DNA of 64,000 bases from Osedax fenrisi (Eukaryota > Annelida > Polychaeta > Sabellida > Siboglinidae). The notes beneath the pieces are model-generated. The model had not been told where the DNA came from. It did no database searches and saw only the letters and a program-made list of their open reading frames with translations. Positions 1-12,670 of the stretch are shown here, piece after piece. The stretch's first letter is position 1; the number at the start of each line of letters is the position of its first letter. Made by a program: the position numbers and the translations under genes. The stretch lies in contig OZ025245.1 of NCBI GenBank assembly GCA_964019155.1, positions 29,293,045 through 29,357,044 on the forward strand, given 5' to 3'.

Positions 1-2
1 CC

Positions 3-69
3 CTACCGGAAGAGGTCACCCCCACCCCCGCTGCAGTAACCCCCGCATCAGCCGCTGCTCTATCCCCCG
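3..69 (+). CDS. exon: extracellular juxtamembrane stem (partial)
   Basis: The window opens inside an exon. Frame 3 reads a Thr/Pro/Ala-rich stretch (TPTPAAVTPASAAALSP) typical of an O-glycosylatable membrane-proximal stem. The donor is CCG|GTAGTA at 70, leaving phase 1, which fits the transmembrane exon at 6207. The frame stays open past the donor to a stop at 126-128, so a read-through isoform cannot be excluded. Confidence 0.5.
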
Positions 70-261
70 GTAGTACGCTTCACATCGCTCACTCCGTCTA
101 CGTCACCGTGTCCTTCATGCTAAGTTAGTACTGTCACCTGGTGGTGAGGAGTGGTAATAGTGCCACCTGGTGATATACCCACGATCAATATCCACAAGCG
201 ATTATTTTATATTAAAATATAAAAAAAAACCATATAAAATACATTATATGAAATATAAAAA

Positions 262-398
262 TTAATAATAACAACAACAATAACATAGTCATATTATTTT
301 GAAGCCTTTTGAAGAAAATATTATATAAATATCATTATAATTTAACAGAAACAAAAAATAAAATTCTTCTAATAAATATTATTATTATTATAATATTA
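262..398 (+). repeat. ~130-bp dispersed repeat, copy 1
   Basis: Shares a core (ATTTTGAAGCC, then AAAATATTATATAAATAT, then AATTCTTCTAATAAATATT) with 6039-6177, 9646-9778 and, inverted, 19985-20095. It begins with an AACAACAACA-type stretch and ends in an (ATT)n tail. The tail suggests a retroposed element or a LINE 3' end. The family is unknown. Confidence 0.6.
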
Positions 399-827
399 TA
401 GTAACGCATGTTGTTGTTTACGGTGTCGGACAATGCGGTCACGTATAGCTCCAGTACTATTTGATCATGGAGCGTGAGTGCTGAGATAAACGCAGCTGAA
501 CATGTATAGATAGAGGTGATATAGAGGTGTCAGTGTGAATGTTGTATACACAGAGCTAGTGCTGAAGGGCAAGTGTATCTTAGATGTAATAGTCGACCAA
601 CCGTGTTCATCTGTTAGTAGACTATAGGATATATTTACTAGACATTAGATGAACAGTATAACAATCTTAATCGGTAAAATAGGCATTATATATATATATA
701 TATAATCTTAAATGAGTGAAAGACTCGATAAGCTCTGCTTCTTCCTACACCCAGAAAATTGCCAAATATGATTTATTATTATATTATTATTATTATTATA
801 TATATATATAAATATATATATATATAT

Positions 828-2051
828 TAGTGCTGTAAAATTTCAAATACTTGGTTGTTCTCGAGAACTTCAAATCTTAAAATTTTGTTCTCGAGAACTT
901 CAAATCTTTAAAAAAATATCAAGTTCTCGAGAACTTCAAATCTCTCATATTTAGGCGTGTTCTCGAGAACTTTGAATCCTTTAATAATATTTTAAAATAA
1001 GTTAACGAAGAAAAAAATGAGATATTAATTAATTAATTATTATTAATAATAATAATAATTAATAAATAATTATTATTAATTAAATTAATTATTAATTATA
1101 ATAATTAATAAATAATTATTATTAATTAATAATAATAATAATTAATTTATAAATAATTATTAATTAATAAATTAAAATTAAATAATTAATAATTATTAAA
1201 ATAATATATAATTAATTATATTAATTAATAATAATAATTGATAAATAATTATTAATTAATAAATTATAATTGAAGAATTATTAATTACTTGAATTATTGA
1301 ATACGTTATAACGTATACGTACTATAGTAACATACTACATTGAATACTTTATAATGTAGAATAGTATACTATTCTAATAATCATATATATATATATATCA
1401 GTATATAGTATTTAGTAAAGGTGTAAGAGGAATCCTATATATTATATACACCATATATGGCATATGTTCTATAGATTATATATATATAAGGCTAAATATA
1501 AATATTATATTTAGACTATATATCTAGTAGATATATATAGTATTATATATTTATATACCATAGTGTTAAATATTTATTCAAAATATACCTGTAGACAAAT
1601 ATAGTTTTAAACGGTTTATGAATTAAAATTTTGTTATATTAATACAGAGTATAAATCATTTAAACTTAATCTAATGATATTCCTTCAGGAATAAGCAGAA
1701 TATACGTATACATTTTTAAATATTGTTATTAATGGATAATAAATCAAGGAAACGGTGTCCTTGATACAATTATTCTATTTTAAATATATTATTATATAGG
1801 TGGCATAACTGATGATCGAATTAATAGTATATATATACATTTTAATGGATATTTTAAAATAGTTGAAAGAAACTTATTACATAATCATGTTAATCGATCG
1901 TTACCCGAACAATTACCCGACATGATACCCGAACCGTAACTAAATTTAAAATAAAGATTTGAGACCATCAAATCTTTCCAAATACCCGAAAATTAAAGAT
2001 TTGAACCGAATCGAAAAAAAAAGATTTGAGATTTGAAATTTTACAGCACTA
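828..2051. mobile_element. hAT-like non-autonomous element A
   Basis: Terminal inverted repeats of 21 bp start TAGTGCTGTAAAATTTCAAA at 828 and are mirrored at 2031-2051. The flanking eight bases are ATATATAT on both sides, which fits an 8-bp hAT target duplication but is uninformative inside an AT tract. The left end carries four copies of the palindrome GTTCTCGAGAAC (857, 887, 923, 959), each followed by TTCAAATC or a near match. The right end has four TACCCGA motifs (1901-1990) and several CAAATCTTT motifs. Subterminal repeats of this kind are transposase-binding sites in known hAT elements. The interior is AT-rich, with no transposase frame. Confidence 0.65.
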
Positions 2052-2069
2052 ATATATATATATATATAT

Positions 2070-4751
2070 CAGTGTTCATTCTAGAGCTACCCAGATACCC
2101 AAATTGGGAAGTGCCCTAATGTTGTGGGTAGCTGCCCTAAATATATATTTATATCATATATATATATATATATATGATTATATGGATTAAGTTTAATTAT
2201 TAAGTTCTTATTAATATAATTGTATTTCATGAATTAAAAGTGTTATATCTCTAATTACAGGAATATATTATTTAATAAATGTCAGTTTTCCAATGAATAT
2301 TTATAAAATGACGATTAAATGTGTTATTATTATTCTATTATTATTTAAGAAATACAATAATGAAGAATTTGTTATTTAATAAATGGCAGATTTTCAATAA
2401 ATATTTATAAAATGGCGATTAAATGCATTATTATTATTCTATTATTATTTAAGTATTAAAATAATGGAGAATATGAATAACTTCTGTCATAACATTAGGA
2501 TAAATTCATTATTTTTCAAATAATGGCGAATATATACTATTTGCCCTTTGTTATATCCATTTGACATTTTATATAAACAAACAATTTAGATACAAATACA
2601 AATTAAATATGATATTAAACTGCTTGAACTATATTTAGAATAATCTATTTTTAGATTGGGTAGCAAATTCACTACCCAAAATAAAAATTGGGTAGCAAAC
2701 TTTAAATATTGGGTAGTGAATTTGCTACCAATTTATATTTATAATGATATATGAAAATGAATTCAATAATTATTTTTATTCCTATTCTTTTTCTCCCAAT
2801 ATATATAAATCATGTGATTGTTTTATTTAAAATTTGTAATTTTAATATATTTATTCAAAATCCTATTTTAAAACGTAATATTAAAGTGATATTGGAGATA
2901 TTAAAAACCATTAAAATATAAAAATAATGAGATATTTAATCACCAATATTATTAATAAGTTCACTGTTTTTTATATTCATAATAATTAAACGGTATTCTT
3001 TTTAGATTTATTATAATTTAATTTTTAAATTTAAAATTATTATGACATTAATATTCAATATTTAATAATATTATATTATTATATAATTATCATAATTATT
3101 ATTCCTATATATAATATATAATGTTTAAAAGATAAAGTCATAAATATCATGTATTATACTACTTATTAGTTAGTATATATATTGAATTTAAAATCAACCA
3201 TACGGTTGATACATGAGCATGATATATTTTATATTGATTTTATTATGATAAAATTGGTATCACTGGAAAGCTAATTAAATTATATAATACAATTCATATT
3301 ATTTTTTTTTTAATTTATATTTAAACAAAAGTTATTAATAAAAATGTGCAAACAAATTATTACATTTTAATAATCAATACAATTATAATATACATTCTAA
3401 TTAATTCTTTATATTATGACATTAAAATATCTTATATAAATTATATATAATAATGTGTACCAGTATAATATAATAATATTAATATAGATATAGGTATTTT
3501 TGTATATTTTTATATACCTATAAGTATTTTTAAGTATTTATAAGTATGATATATTATATATCGTTAATTGTATATATATATATATATAATATATAATTAA
3601 TGAAAATAATTAGGATAACATTTATATATATTATATATTTAGTATCTTATAATTTGTATTATATAGTTTTTTATATATAGAAACTTATTTATTTATATAT
3701 TCCTATAAATACATTTCCATGTCTTATAGTCTTTAATGATGATGATACGAATATCTAATCCTGTATACTTGACATAATAGTATACAGGTGTTTCTCGCGA
3801 AATATATCATTATGCTTATAATAATCATTATAATAATATGAAAGTTTAAATTATAAATATACTATTCGATTGATTAGTAATATTATCAATACATTTATAT
3901 ACAAAAATAAGTGTATATATATATATATAAGTTTAATAGAGTTACTATTACATTACTATAATAAATATATAATTATATATATATGATATTACAATAATCA
4001 TAATATTATAACTTATCTAGAACCAAATTACTTATATATCAAACTACTCAAACACCACATTTTAAAAATATAACTTCTCGACTACCTAATTTTCAATATA
4101 ACATATCAACCATCTAATTTCCAATATTATAAGATCTCAACTACCTAATTTTCAATATTAAGACATATCGACAACATAATTTTCAATATTATAAGATCTC
4201 GACTACCTAATTTTCAATATCATAACATATCGACAACATAATTTTCAATATTATAAGATCTCGACTACCTAATTTTAAATATTATAATATATCGACAACA
4301 TAATTTTCAATATTATAAGATCTCGATAACATAATTTTCAATATTATAAATGCTCGAAGATCAAATTTTTAATATCTGAATATCTCATGAATCAAATGTT
4401 GAGAGATTGAATATAAAAAGAATTATTTGATATCAATGTATTAGAATTACAATTTGTAAATCATTTAATTGTAAACGAATAATAAGTAATCGAATCGAAT
4501 ACTTATTTGCTATTTATTTACATCTCTAATTCAAAAAGCCTCCTAAGTAGATTTTGTAAGTAACAATTGTCACAGGTTTAAATTGCCTCAGGGTATAAGT
4601 GTTCATCTAATATATTATTTATCATAAATGAATTTATAAATAGATGGCGAAATTACCATTATATGTCATCCTATATTTTACTTAGTAAAATATATTTAAA
4701 TGCCCTATAATCATTTTTTTTTGGTAGCTGCCCTGAAACCTAGAATGAACA

Positions 4752-4754
<3 letters not shown>
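2070..4754. mobile_element. hAT-like non-autonomous element B
   Basis: Terminal inverted repeats CAGTGTTCATTCTAG at 2070 and 4740-4754, extended by a shared GGTAGCTGCCCT motif just inside each end (about 2129-2141 and 4723-4734). It is flanked by (AT)n on both sides, and only 18 bp separate it from element A. The internal motif GGGTAGCAAA or its complement recurs at 2655-2735. It is 2.69 kb of extremely AT-rich DNA with no coding frame, so it is non-autonomous. The CAGTG terminus is typical of hAT, but the family assignment is inference. Confidence 0.6.
4070..4345 (+). repeat. tandem repeat, about 31-bp units
   Basis: About nine imperfect copies of a unit containing CTAATTTTCAATATTATAAG followed by ATCTCGACTA or ATATCGACAA. 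It lies inside hAT-like element B, near its right end. Confidence 0.7.

Positions 4755-4833
<79 letters not shown>
4755..4833. repeat. (AT)n microsatellite
   Basis: An almost pure AT dinucleotide run directly after the right end of element B. Similar long runs lie at 8410-8478, 9776-9814, 11900-11953, 17742-17778, 25774-25826 and 35030-35063. They translate into poly(Ile-Tyr), and those frames are not genes. Confidence 0.95.
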
Positions 4834-4837
<4 letters not shown>

Positions 4838-5381
4838 AGTATATTAAGAGCTAAGACAGGCTACTGTCGAATATTATTGGAAATTGTTATGTTATGGTTC
4901 ATCGATTTCATAGTGTTGTATTTAATATTTCACACCTTTAATGTACACGTTTTTTGTTCACAATCCTATAGCAATATGTAGGCGTTTTCGTCGTCATCAA
5001 TCATTGAACACAGACAATACACCTGTGAATAGATAGTTACAAGTAGTAGTGGTGGTGGTAGTAGTGGTGGTGGTAGTAGTGTACAAACCATACTATACAG
5101 GCAACACACACACACACACAGTTAATATAGCAACAGAATGAGAACAGACGTACTTTATTACTAGTAAACCAATGTTAATATATATATATATATTTGTCGT
5201 TATTATTTTATTTATTAATTTCCTTCCCGTGTATTCTGCTTTATTTTATTTTATTATTATTAATGGTGTTTATTGTTTTACCTATTTTTATTATTTGTGT
5301 GTTCTATATAGATACACTTTTAAGAAATCATTTACGATTTATTTAAGTGTTTAAATACAATTTCGATATCAAATGTACCAT

Positions 5382-5661
5382 CAGGGGTGGATCTAGTAGT
5401 ATTGTCCGGCACATATAGTCTCCTTAAGTCGAGTCAATGATTGTTTTAACATACCAGCACACTGCTGTTGTATCTATACATGTATTACTATATAAAGTGA
5501 ATGAATGAATAATATTTATATAACCTATATAGTATATACTATAAATAAATAATTAATAAACATGCGATATTTATATAATACGACATAGTTATATAATAAG
5601 TAAAGTGCACTCACTAGTTATTATGGTGCCTCCCCTTTACATATTTGTGGATCCGCCCCTA
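5382..5661. mobile_element. short hAT-like MITE
   Basis: Starts CAGGGGTGGATC at 5382 and ends with the complement of TAGGGGCGGATC at 5661, giving about 12 bp of terminal inverted repeat. It is 280 bp long with no coding capacity. The flanking eight bases match poorly (4 of 8), so the target duplication is decayed or absent. Confidence 0.5.
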
Positions 5662-6038
5662 AATATGATGAACACATGACACACGTATCATGATCATCAA
5701 CGTAACATATCATGGATGTCAACATACATGAGAGAGATATATATATATATATATTGAAAGTAATAGGTAAAGAGATCCTTGATTATTTGTCATTGATTAT
5801 TGTTTATTATATTTAATAGAATGGGTTATCAAGTCGACAAGCTTTACTTCTACGATTACCCAGTAACTGTAAACAACCTAAATATGATAATTATTAAAAT
5901 ATAACAAAGATATTATAATTGATGTATATCATCTTTTTTTTCATCTAATTGATATACATATATATATATATAATATATATTATCTGAATTCAATATATAA
6001 ATATCTCCTATTAACTCGCATATATATATATATATATA

Positions 6039-6151
6039 ATGGGCAACAACAACAGAAAATATTCATATTATTTTGAAGCCCTTTAGAAGAAAATATTATA
6101 TAAATATCATTATAATTTAGCAGAAAAAAAAATAAAAATTCTTCTAATAAA

Positions 6152-6177
<26 letters not shown>
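6039..6177 (+). repeat. ~130-bp dispersed repeat, copy 2
   Basis: Same family as 262-398. It starts at GGGCAACAACAACAGAAAAT after an AT run, has the ATTTTGAAGCCCTTTAGAAG core and ends in (ATT)n. It sits 30 bp upstream of the transmembrane exon. Confidence 0.65.
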
Positions 6178-6183
<6 letters not shown>

Positions 6184-6206
6184 ATAGAATAACGGTTGCT
6201 TCACAG

Positions 6207-6374
6207 ATCACAAGAAGATGATGATAATGACGATACTGGTGTCGTTCTGCGTGATGCTGATCCTGCTGTTGGTGGTGATCCTAGTGAGGATGTGGTGCTC
6301 GAGGCGAGAGTTTGAGAAGAGGGTCCGCGAGAAGAGAAAGTTTAATATCTCCGGACCCGTGTTCAACTCTGAAA
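6207..6374 (+). CDS. exon: transmembrane segment and stop-transfer
   Basis: Acceptor TTGCTTCACAG at 6206, entry in phase 1. The exon encodes about 23 hydrophobic residues (MTILVSFCVMLILLLVVILV) followed by a basic cluster (SRREFEKRVREKRK), the signature of a single-pass type I anchor with cytosolic basic residues. The phase-1 exit is at 6374 (GAAA|GTTATT), a weak donor. Without splicing, a TAG follows at 6380, which would end the protein just inside the membrane. The GC content is much higher than in the surrounding DNA. Confidence 0.65.
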
Positions 6375-7209
6375 GTTATTAGTGTAGTGTAGTATAGTTA
6401 TAAGTGTATATTTCTAAAGGTTTTAGTATAGTTTATTAGAAAACATGCAAGCACTATCGATATATATTATCATTAATTTCGCGTAAAGTTTTATCCTACG
6501 ATATAAAATATATCGATGCCGACTTATTTGAATTTTAAACTGTATAGTGTTAGCGTATGTTACACTCAGATGTATAATGATAGGAATAGTCCATTATAAT
6601 AAATTAGCAGGGTGTCAAATTATATAATAATATAACATGTATAAGCCCATCAAGTTATTATGTAGCAGTATATTTTATACAGGTTAAGGTAGTGATGATA
6701 ATTTTAGTAGTGCTAAGGAAGTTGCTTTAAGTTGCGCTTATTATTTATTTCAGGATTCCATTATAAAATGTAACCCTATAATAAATTGATTATTTATTAT
6801 TTAAAATAATCAATATATCAACAATATATTAATTTATTTAAAAAAAATCAATCAGCTATTCGAATAATATGAAATTTTGAATTATATTTAAATTAAAATC
6901 GTTTTTGTTATGTAAACAAAATGTGCTTAAGATTCTACTATATATTATTTTAACAATAATTATAATAACTAATAAAATGTTATTCTCATAATTCATGTTA
7001 TATTATGCAATATGTTTTTATTTATAAACAAACATTCGAATAATTAAAATATATATATTTTATATTATTATGATACCATATATTATTAGTTATTACAATA
7101 ATTAATTTTCAAAGAATATAGAGTAGAATTATTTAATTATAATTACATAATCAAGAATCCTCTAATTATTACTATACAATTAAATATCACACTAAACGAT
7201 CAACTACAG

Positions 7210-7337
7210 CTCACGACGACAGTCTATCGCAGGACATCGATGGGCTACGAGCGTTGACCTATCGACCTATAGGGCAGAACGGGGTGCATAGCGCTCAGTA
7301 TAGCACCCACCCCGGCTACAATACTGCATCCACTCTG
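7210..7337 (+). CDS. exon: cytoplasmic tail segment 1
   Basis: A GC-rich island with one open frame of 42 codons starting HDDSLSQDIDGLRALTYRP and ending GYNTASTL. Acceptor ACTACAG has a poor pyrimidine tract. Donor CTG|GTTTGT exits in phase 0. Entry phase 1 fits the transmembrane exon and exit phase 0 fits 10865. No known domain recognised. Splice sites are weaker than average, so use may be regulated. Confidence 0.5.
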
Positions 7338-8404
7338 GTTTGTTTACAACTATTTCTTATTCAACATGTATTTCTATGCTAATAGTTGAACACATTATTT
7401 CTGTCGATTAATTTATAATTAGCAGCTAATATATGTAATTACTATGTATATATATATCGATTTAAATAAAATATATCTATATAGATTTTAGTATTGCATT
7501 AACTAATGCTTAGAGATGGATAACAGTTATACAGTTGTAAATATATACATTGTATATACCTCGTATAATATATCCATATTGCCTTCTTATTGCGTAATTC
7601 ATTTCGATAATATGTATATGAAAATTAGAATTGAATTCTGTAAATACTAGTCACGACTCTAGAAGCTAATAATATATTCACACTAGTTCATTAATTAAAT
7701 TAAATTAAATTAATTCATTAAATTATTTTCATTCTAATACTAATAGTGTTAACGAGTTTGTTGTTAATACGAATGCATCGTTATCTCTGATCTAGAACAC
7801 TCTAGTATTGTTTATAGTAAACAATGGTCACCTAACATACATGTTATTTAGATTAGTATTTAGATATACTAATACAATAATAATAATGATATTTATATGA
7901 AGAAATCTGTTTTGTTTACTAGTTTATAATATTAATATGCTTTTTGCTCCTCAAGCGCTTCAAAATAAGCTATAGTATTTGTCCTGTTACACATTATATG
8001 TTGATAACTATTTTGATTAATTTTTACAAAACATTACTAATTATTTATTATTTTATATATTATATATAAAATAGGTAGAAAAATTAATGATTCATTATAA
8101 ATTATAGTTTGTAAATATTTCATTTAAATTGAAATCTTCAAATTCATTTATTAACATAACTATGTAGTATATTATTGAATAAATTGATTTTTTAATTTTT
8201 TTAATTGATAATTTATTTAAGCAATTTTATAATTGAAATGTATAGTCTAAGGTGTAAAGTTTAATATTTGCTAATGATAACATATGTTATTGAAATAAAC
8301 TATATTATTATATTCTATTTATTATTTAAATATATATACACAACAGGAAAATTATTAATATTCTAATAGTAATGTAATAGTTTATTTTAATACAATATTA
8401 TATG

Positions 8405-8481
<77 letters not shown>

Positions 8482-9126
8482 CTAATCTATCAATATATAA
8501 TATAGAATTATTATGAGTATATGATTAATGTTATTGTTAATTATTGAACAATTAAAGATAGCATCAGCAGTATGAACGTAAACATCAATGTAACACGATA
8601 CACGTTACAATTAAGTCATTCATTCGTAATCACTAATCATGACTATTATTTAGAAAAACAACTTAGACATTTAATCCAAATAATTATAGATGACTAATCC
8701 CAAGTAATTGTACCTATATTTTAATTATACGTTAGATAAAAACTGCCACCTATACTCTACAAGTACAGTAATACTATTCGTGTATCTTTAATAAAGGTTA
8801 CTTTTTATTAGATGTATTGATAGACATTATACTGAGATTCTAATTCTAATATTGATTGATTCGTTTGATACACCGATATATACATATATATATAATTGAT
8901 TGATAATTTATTTGAGATAAAATACATAGTCGAAATATATAATTGGAAGTATAAAGTATAAATATTTGCTAACGATAACATACGTAATTGGATAGAATAC
9001 ATATGTAGATAATACAATACGATAACGTCATTTAACTTTATAATACAATTGTAAAATAATAATCATAATCAGACAATGTCCTGTCCTTGTTAATAATAAC
9101 GATATATATATATATATATTATTAAA

Positions 9127-9386
9127 CTTCTGGTGTGGCTCATTTGGCTAAGGTGTCAGAAACATATGTAGTAGGATCCGGTTGAATTCCAGTCCGAACC
9201 AATAAAATTGGTCTTAAAACAATATTTAGAAGTGATCTTATATACACTTCTTTGATATCTAAACACGAGAGCGGCTTCAAAGGGACATTATAACCACTTG
9301 ATAATAAGTAAAACATTTCATCTAAGTTTCTGGATGGGTTGAAAGGACTCTAATAAGAATAACAATAACAATAACAATATACATAT
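9127..9386 (+). mobile_element. tRNA-headed SINE, copy 1
   Basis: The head resembles a tRNA: A-box-like GTGGCTCATTTGGCTAAGG near 9133 and B-box-like GGTTGAATTCC near 9180. The body contains GAGAGCGGCTTC and CATCTAAGTTTCTGGATGGG, shared with copies at 12470 and 17783. The tail is AATAACAATAACAAT. RNA polymerase III transcription is inferred from the boxes. Confidence 0.7.
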
Positions 9387-9645
9387 ATATATATATATAT
9401 AATGTAAAATGAATATGTTTTTATTTTTATAAGATAAATATTTATGTGATATATCTGCAGAAGATATGAAATACGATCTGAATTCTACAAGATAATAAAC
9501 CCAATACTACGTATAGCTTTTATATATAGCTGCTTGACTAGTATTTATACGAACGTATATGTTTATTTTAATGTGTACGTGCATATATGCATGCATGTGT
9601 ATATTTGAATATACACATGTGTAACATATATATATATATATATAT

Positions 9646-9771
9646 AACGGGTGAAAACAACAGAAAATATGCTATGATATTTTGAAGCCCTTTAAGAGGA
9701 AAAAGAATATTAATATAAACTAGAAAACGAAACAGAAAACAACAAAAATCTTCTAATTAATATTAAATTAT

Positions 9772-9778
<7 letters not shown>
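9646..9778 (+). repeat. ~130-bp dispersed repeat, copy 3
   Basis: Diverged copy of the family at 262 and 6039, with AAAACAACAGAAAATATG, the ATTTTGAAGCCCTTTAAGAG core and an AATCTTCTAATTAATATT end. It is followed by an AT microsatellite. Confidence 0.55.
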
Positions 9779-9820
<42 letters not shown>

Positions 9821-10690
9821 ACTATGTTACCAACTAAATGTGTATCGGTGACCCATTAGTTTAATAACGAATAGCTAATATTTAATGAGAATTGAGTAAC
9901 AAATAGATCGATCGCGTTAACTACTTACTCCGCCACTCTCCGGTGTTCCGTAGTAAAGATGACCTCGCTAAGATCACTCTGTAGTTACAAACCAATAAGG
10001 TATAATACTAATACCTATATTGAGATACACACACACACTCGCTATTATACAATCGTCTAGTATTAATCAGTGATATATTATTATGAAATATATTTTAATC
10101 TAAACAACATTACTAAATTTGTATCCTAAGTTAGTCTTAAATAACGAAACTCTCGTCATGACAAGTATGATATCATACCAGTTGGATCGCGAGTGAGTTC
10201 TCTTTGTAGTCACCAGGGTAATGAATCATTGCCAACGATCGTGAACATGTTGTGAGTGACAGTTAACACTTTGCTATTATATTCGGTGTACGAGTCACTT
10301 GAATGTATGTATTCATAGTTTATTTTTTTTGAATAATATAATTTATTTGAATTATATGTACAAACAAAATGATCTAAAACATTAATATAACAAATAAACG
10401 AATGCAAAATAATTTATATATATATAATGATTTATAACTGCCACATATATTCCATGATTTCACATATCGTAATGTTATTACATAAGCATAGTTAAATATG
10501 GTATTAAAGTAGCGTACTTATATCTATAACAATTAGCTATGATTGTAGAATACATATAACTTTAGATTTAATATAAGTTATAATAATACCTATATTATAT
10601 CTATAATATCTCTAATAATAATTATATAATATCTTTAATAATATCTTTACTAATATCTTTAATAATATCTATAATATATTTAATAATATA

Positions 10691-10790
10691 CACGCATCAC
10701 TACACGCATCACTACACACATCACTACACGCATCACTACACACATCACTACACACACCACTACACACACCACACTACATACACCCCTATA
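10691..10790 (+). repeat. tandem repeat, CATCACTACACG type
   Basis: About eight copies of a 12-bp unit (CACGCATCACTA and variants) upstream of the acceptor of the exon at 10865. The sequence then degenerates into AC-rich DNA up to the CATACACACAG acceptor. Confidence 0.85.
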
Positions 10791-10864
10791 CCTATAACAC
10801 AGCCTATAACGCTACACACATCACTAACATAGCCTCACTAACGCTACCTATCTCATACACACAG

Positions 10865-10953
10865 GAGTCAAGCAGACACAACGACAGCAATGATATCACT
10901 ACAGAGGTGCACACTCCTAGATTTGTTAACGAAAGCTTTGACCGACACGACGG
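10865..10953 (+). CDS. exon: cytoplasmic tail segment 2
   Basis: Acceptor CATACACACAG, phase 0 entry. Open frame ESSRHNDSNDITTEVHTPRF continuing to FDRHD. Donor CGG|GTCAGT leaves phase 2. The acidic, Ser/Asn-rich composition with a PRF motif resembles the later segments 21839 (VRF..SNDTDEND) and 23645 (PRF..SDSDTDHD), which suggests internal repetition in the tail. Tandem repeats flank both sides. Confidence 0.55.
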
Positions 10954-10957
10954 GTCA

Positions 10958-11060
10958 GTATTATGGCCGCTGACCTACTTGTATTATGGCAGCTGACCTA
11001 CCTGTATTATGGCACCTGACCTACTTGTATTATGGCCACTGACCTACATGCATTATGGTC
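10958..11060 (+). repeat. 23-bp minisatellite at a splice donor
   Basis: About four to five units of TTATGGCCGCTGACCTACTT plus GTA, with TTATGG at 10961, 10984, 11007 and 11030. The array starts within a few bases of the donor at 10954. Related CATTATGGTCACTACCTA repeats reappear at 11410-11465. Confidence 0.8.
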
Positions 11061-11892
11061 ATAGACCTTAGAGCTACAGAGAAATAGAGTGGTAAACAAG
11101 GAGGTATATGACATGCGGAAAGGGTCAATCTAATTTGGTACCACGAAATGGTGGATTTGACATATTTGATTTTTATTTTGTAGCTAGAATAACATTATTA
11201 ATACCATCGGAAAGATGATAAAAAAGTAATATAAGTTTCATATTTTACTTTTTTTGATAAAATTAATAATACAAAAGTTATGATCAAAAGAATATTATAT
11301 TTTAATATTTGGTCACCGCAAGATCGCTAATTTTTTATTTCTGCTTTCCGCATTGGCTTACGCTGCCAGGCATTGAGCCTCTATTTCTCTCTAGCTCTAT
11401 GCCACATACCTATATGCATTATGGTCACTACCTACATGCATTATGGTCACTACCTACACGCATTAATGCCCAATTCCTAGACGTATTTGTTCATATATAT
11501 ACATATATATATTTGTTATTTAGTTTTCAAATATATATTCCATTATAAACTTAACTAAAGTTTATTAAACTTATAGTATCCCCTTATCCCATCGTATCTC
11601 ACCTATCCCATAGTATCCCATTATTCCATAGTATCCCTTCTATCCCCCTATCTCCCTATCCCGCCTATCCGATATTATCACCCTCTAATCCATAGTATCC
11701 CACCCTACCCCATACCCCCCTCATACACAATTATACATATAGTATACTCACTACCGCTTAATAACGCTTTACATGCAACACTCTGCTTATATTGTACGTG
11801 TATAATAAGATAGCAATTTCTAAAAAATAATATAAAGCTTTTATAATTAATTTGGCGTTATGGCCGAGACAAATTGAAGATAGGTATACATA

Positions 11893-11954
<62 letters not shown>

Positions 11955-11955
<1 letters not shown>

Positions 11956-12085
11956 TATAGTTTATATTATTCGTTTATGACTAAATTTCATAATAAAAAA
12001 TAACAGTTTGTATTGGGTCATGTTATATTTTTAAACTAAGAATTATCAACAAAAAGGGTCATGGTGAAACTGTTGGGAATCACTG
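11955..12085 (+). mobile_element. hAT MITE fragment, SPIN-like right end
   Basis: Matches the right part of the element at 22000-22233 in the same orientation (TTGGGTCAT, a TTTTTAAA stretch, AAAAAGGGTCA) and ends GGGAATCACTG, the complement of a CAGTGATTCCC terminus. The left end is missing and an AT microsatellite precedes it. Confidence 0.55.
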
Positions 12086-12469
12086 ACTTCTAGGAATAAT
12101 ACTATACGATAATTAAATGATATAGTAAAGTTAAAATGTATATATGAAATTATTTATTTTATAGATATTTCTATCAATTAATGAACGAAACACATTTATT
12201 TGAGTAGTATTCATATAAATATATATATATATATATTATTGTTTTGTTTATAATCTCCCTCAGTATAATCTCCTCCCCGCTTAATGTCTACACGATTACT
12301 ACAGGAATGTCTCTCCCGGCAGTAGGCGACCAATAGACTCGGACGTAATCGATTGTACTTCTCCGCTACTGCAAAGACAGCAGAAGTTCATAGGTTAACG
12401 GTCACCACCTATTTTAGGTAGTAGGGCGCGGGGTAGTAAGCCCCGTCCGGATGAAATAATAATATCAAT

Positions 12470-12612
12470 TATTTCCGCTCTCATTAAACACACGGATGCT
12501 TTAACATGAGAGCGGCTTCGATGAAATATTAGAGCCATATATGGTTATAAGTGATAACTTCATCTAAGTTCCTGGATGGGATGAAAGGACTCCACCAAGC
12601 AACAATAACACT
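12470..12612 (+). mobile_element. SINE body, copy 2 (no tRNA head seen)
   Basis: Contains CGCTCTCATTAAAC, GAGAGCGGCTTCGATG, GAGCCATATATGGTTATAAG and CATCTAAGTTCCTGGATGGG, then GACTCCACCAA and a CAACAATAACA tail, shared with 17783-18050. The tRNA-like head is absent. The GC-rich DNA before it (12285-12460) is of unknown origin. Confidence 0.65.
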
Positions 12613-12670
12613 TCTAGTGGCGTTACTAATAGCATTCATTACTAGTGATGTGTTTTGTGTTAAGATCCTT

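Noticed and set aside
857..970. GTTCTCGAGAAC copies as heat-shock or hormone-response elements
   Set aside because: The spacing between TTC and GAA is four bases instead of two, and the copies lie inside a transposable element end, where transposase sites are a better explanation.
4700..4981. 93-codon frame with Ile-Tyr repeat
   Set aside because: It is an (AT)n run flanked by the end of a transposable element.
6209..6313. Alternative frame SQEDDDNDDTGVV through the membrane exon
   Set aside because: It stops at 6313 and does not continue into other exons, while the overlapping frame gives a textbook membrane helix with matching phases.
9127..9200. Possible tRNA gene
   Set aside because: A- and B-box-like sequence is present but the cloverleaf arms do not form and the body is shared with other copies, so it is a SINE head. 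Same for 17783.
12300..12450. Possible exon with frame ATNRLGRNRLYFS
   Set aside because: GC-rich, but it has no good donor and directly abuts the SINE body, so it is more likely to be transposon sequence.
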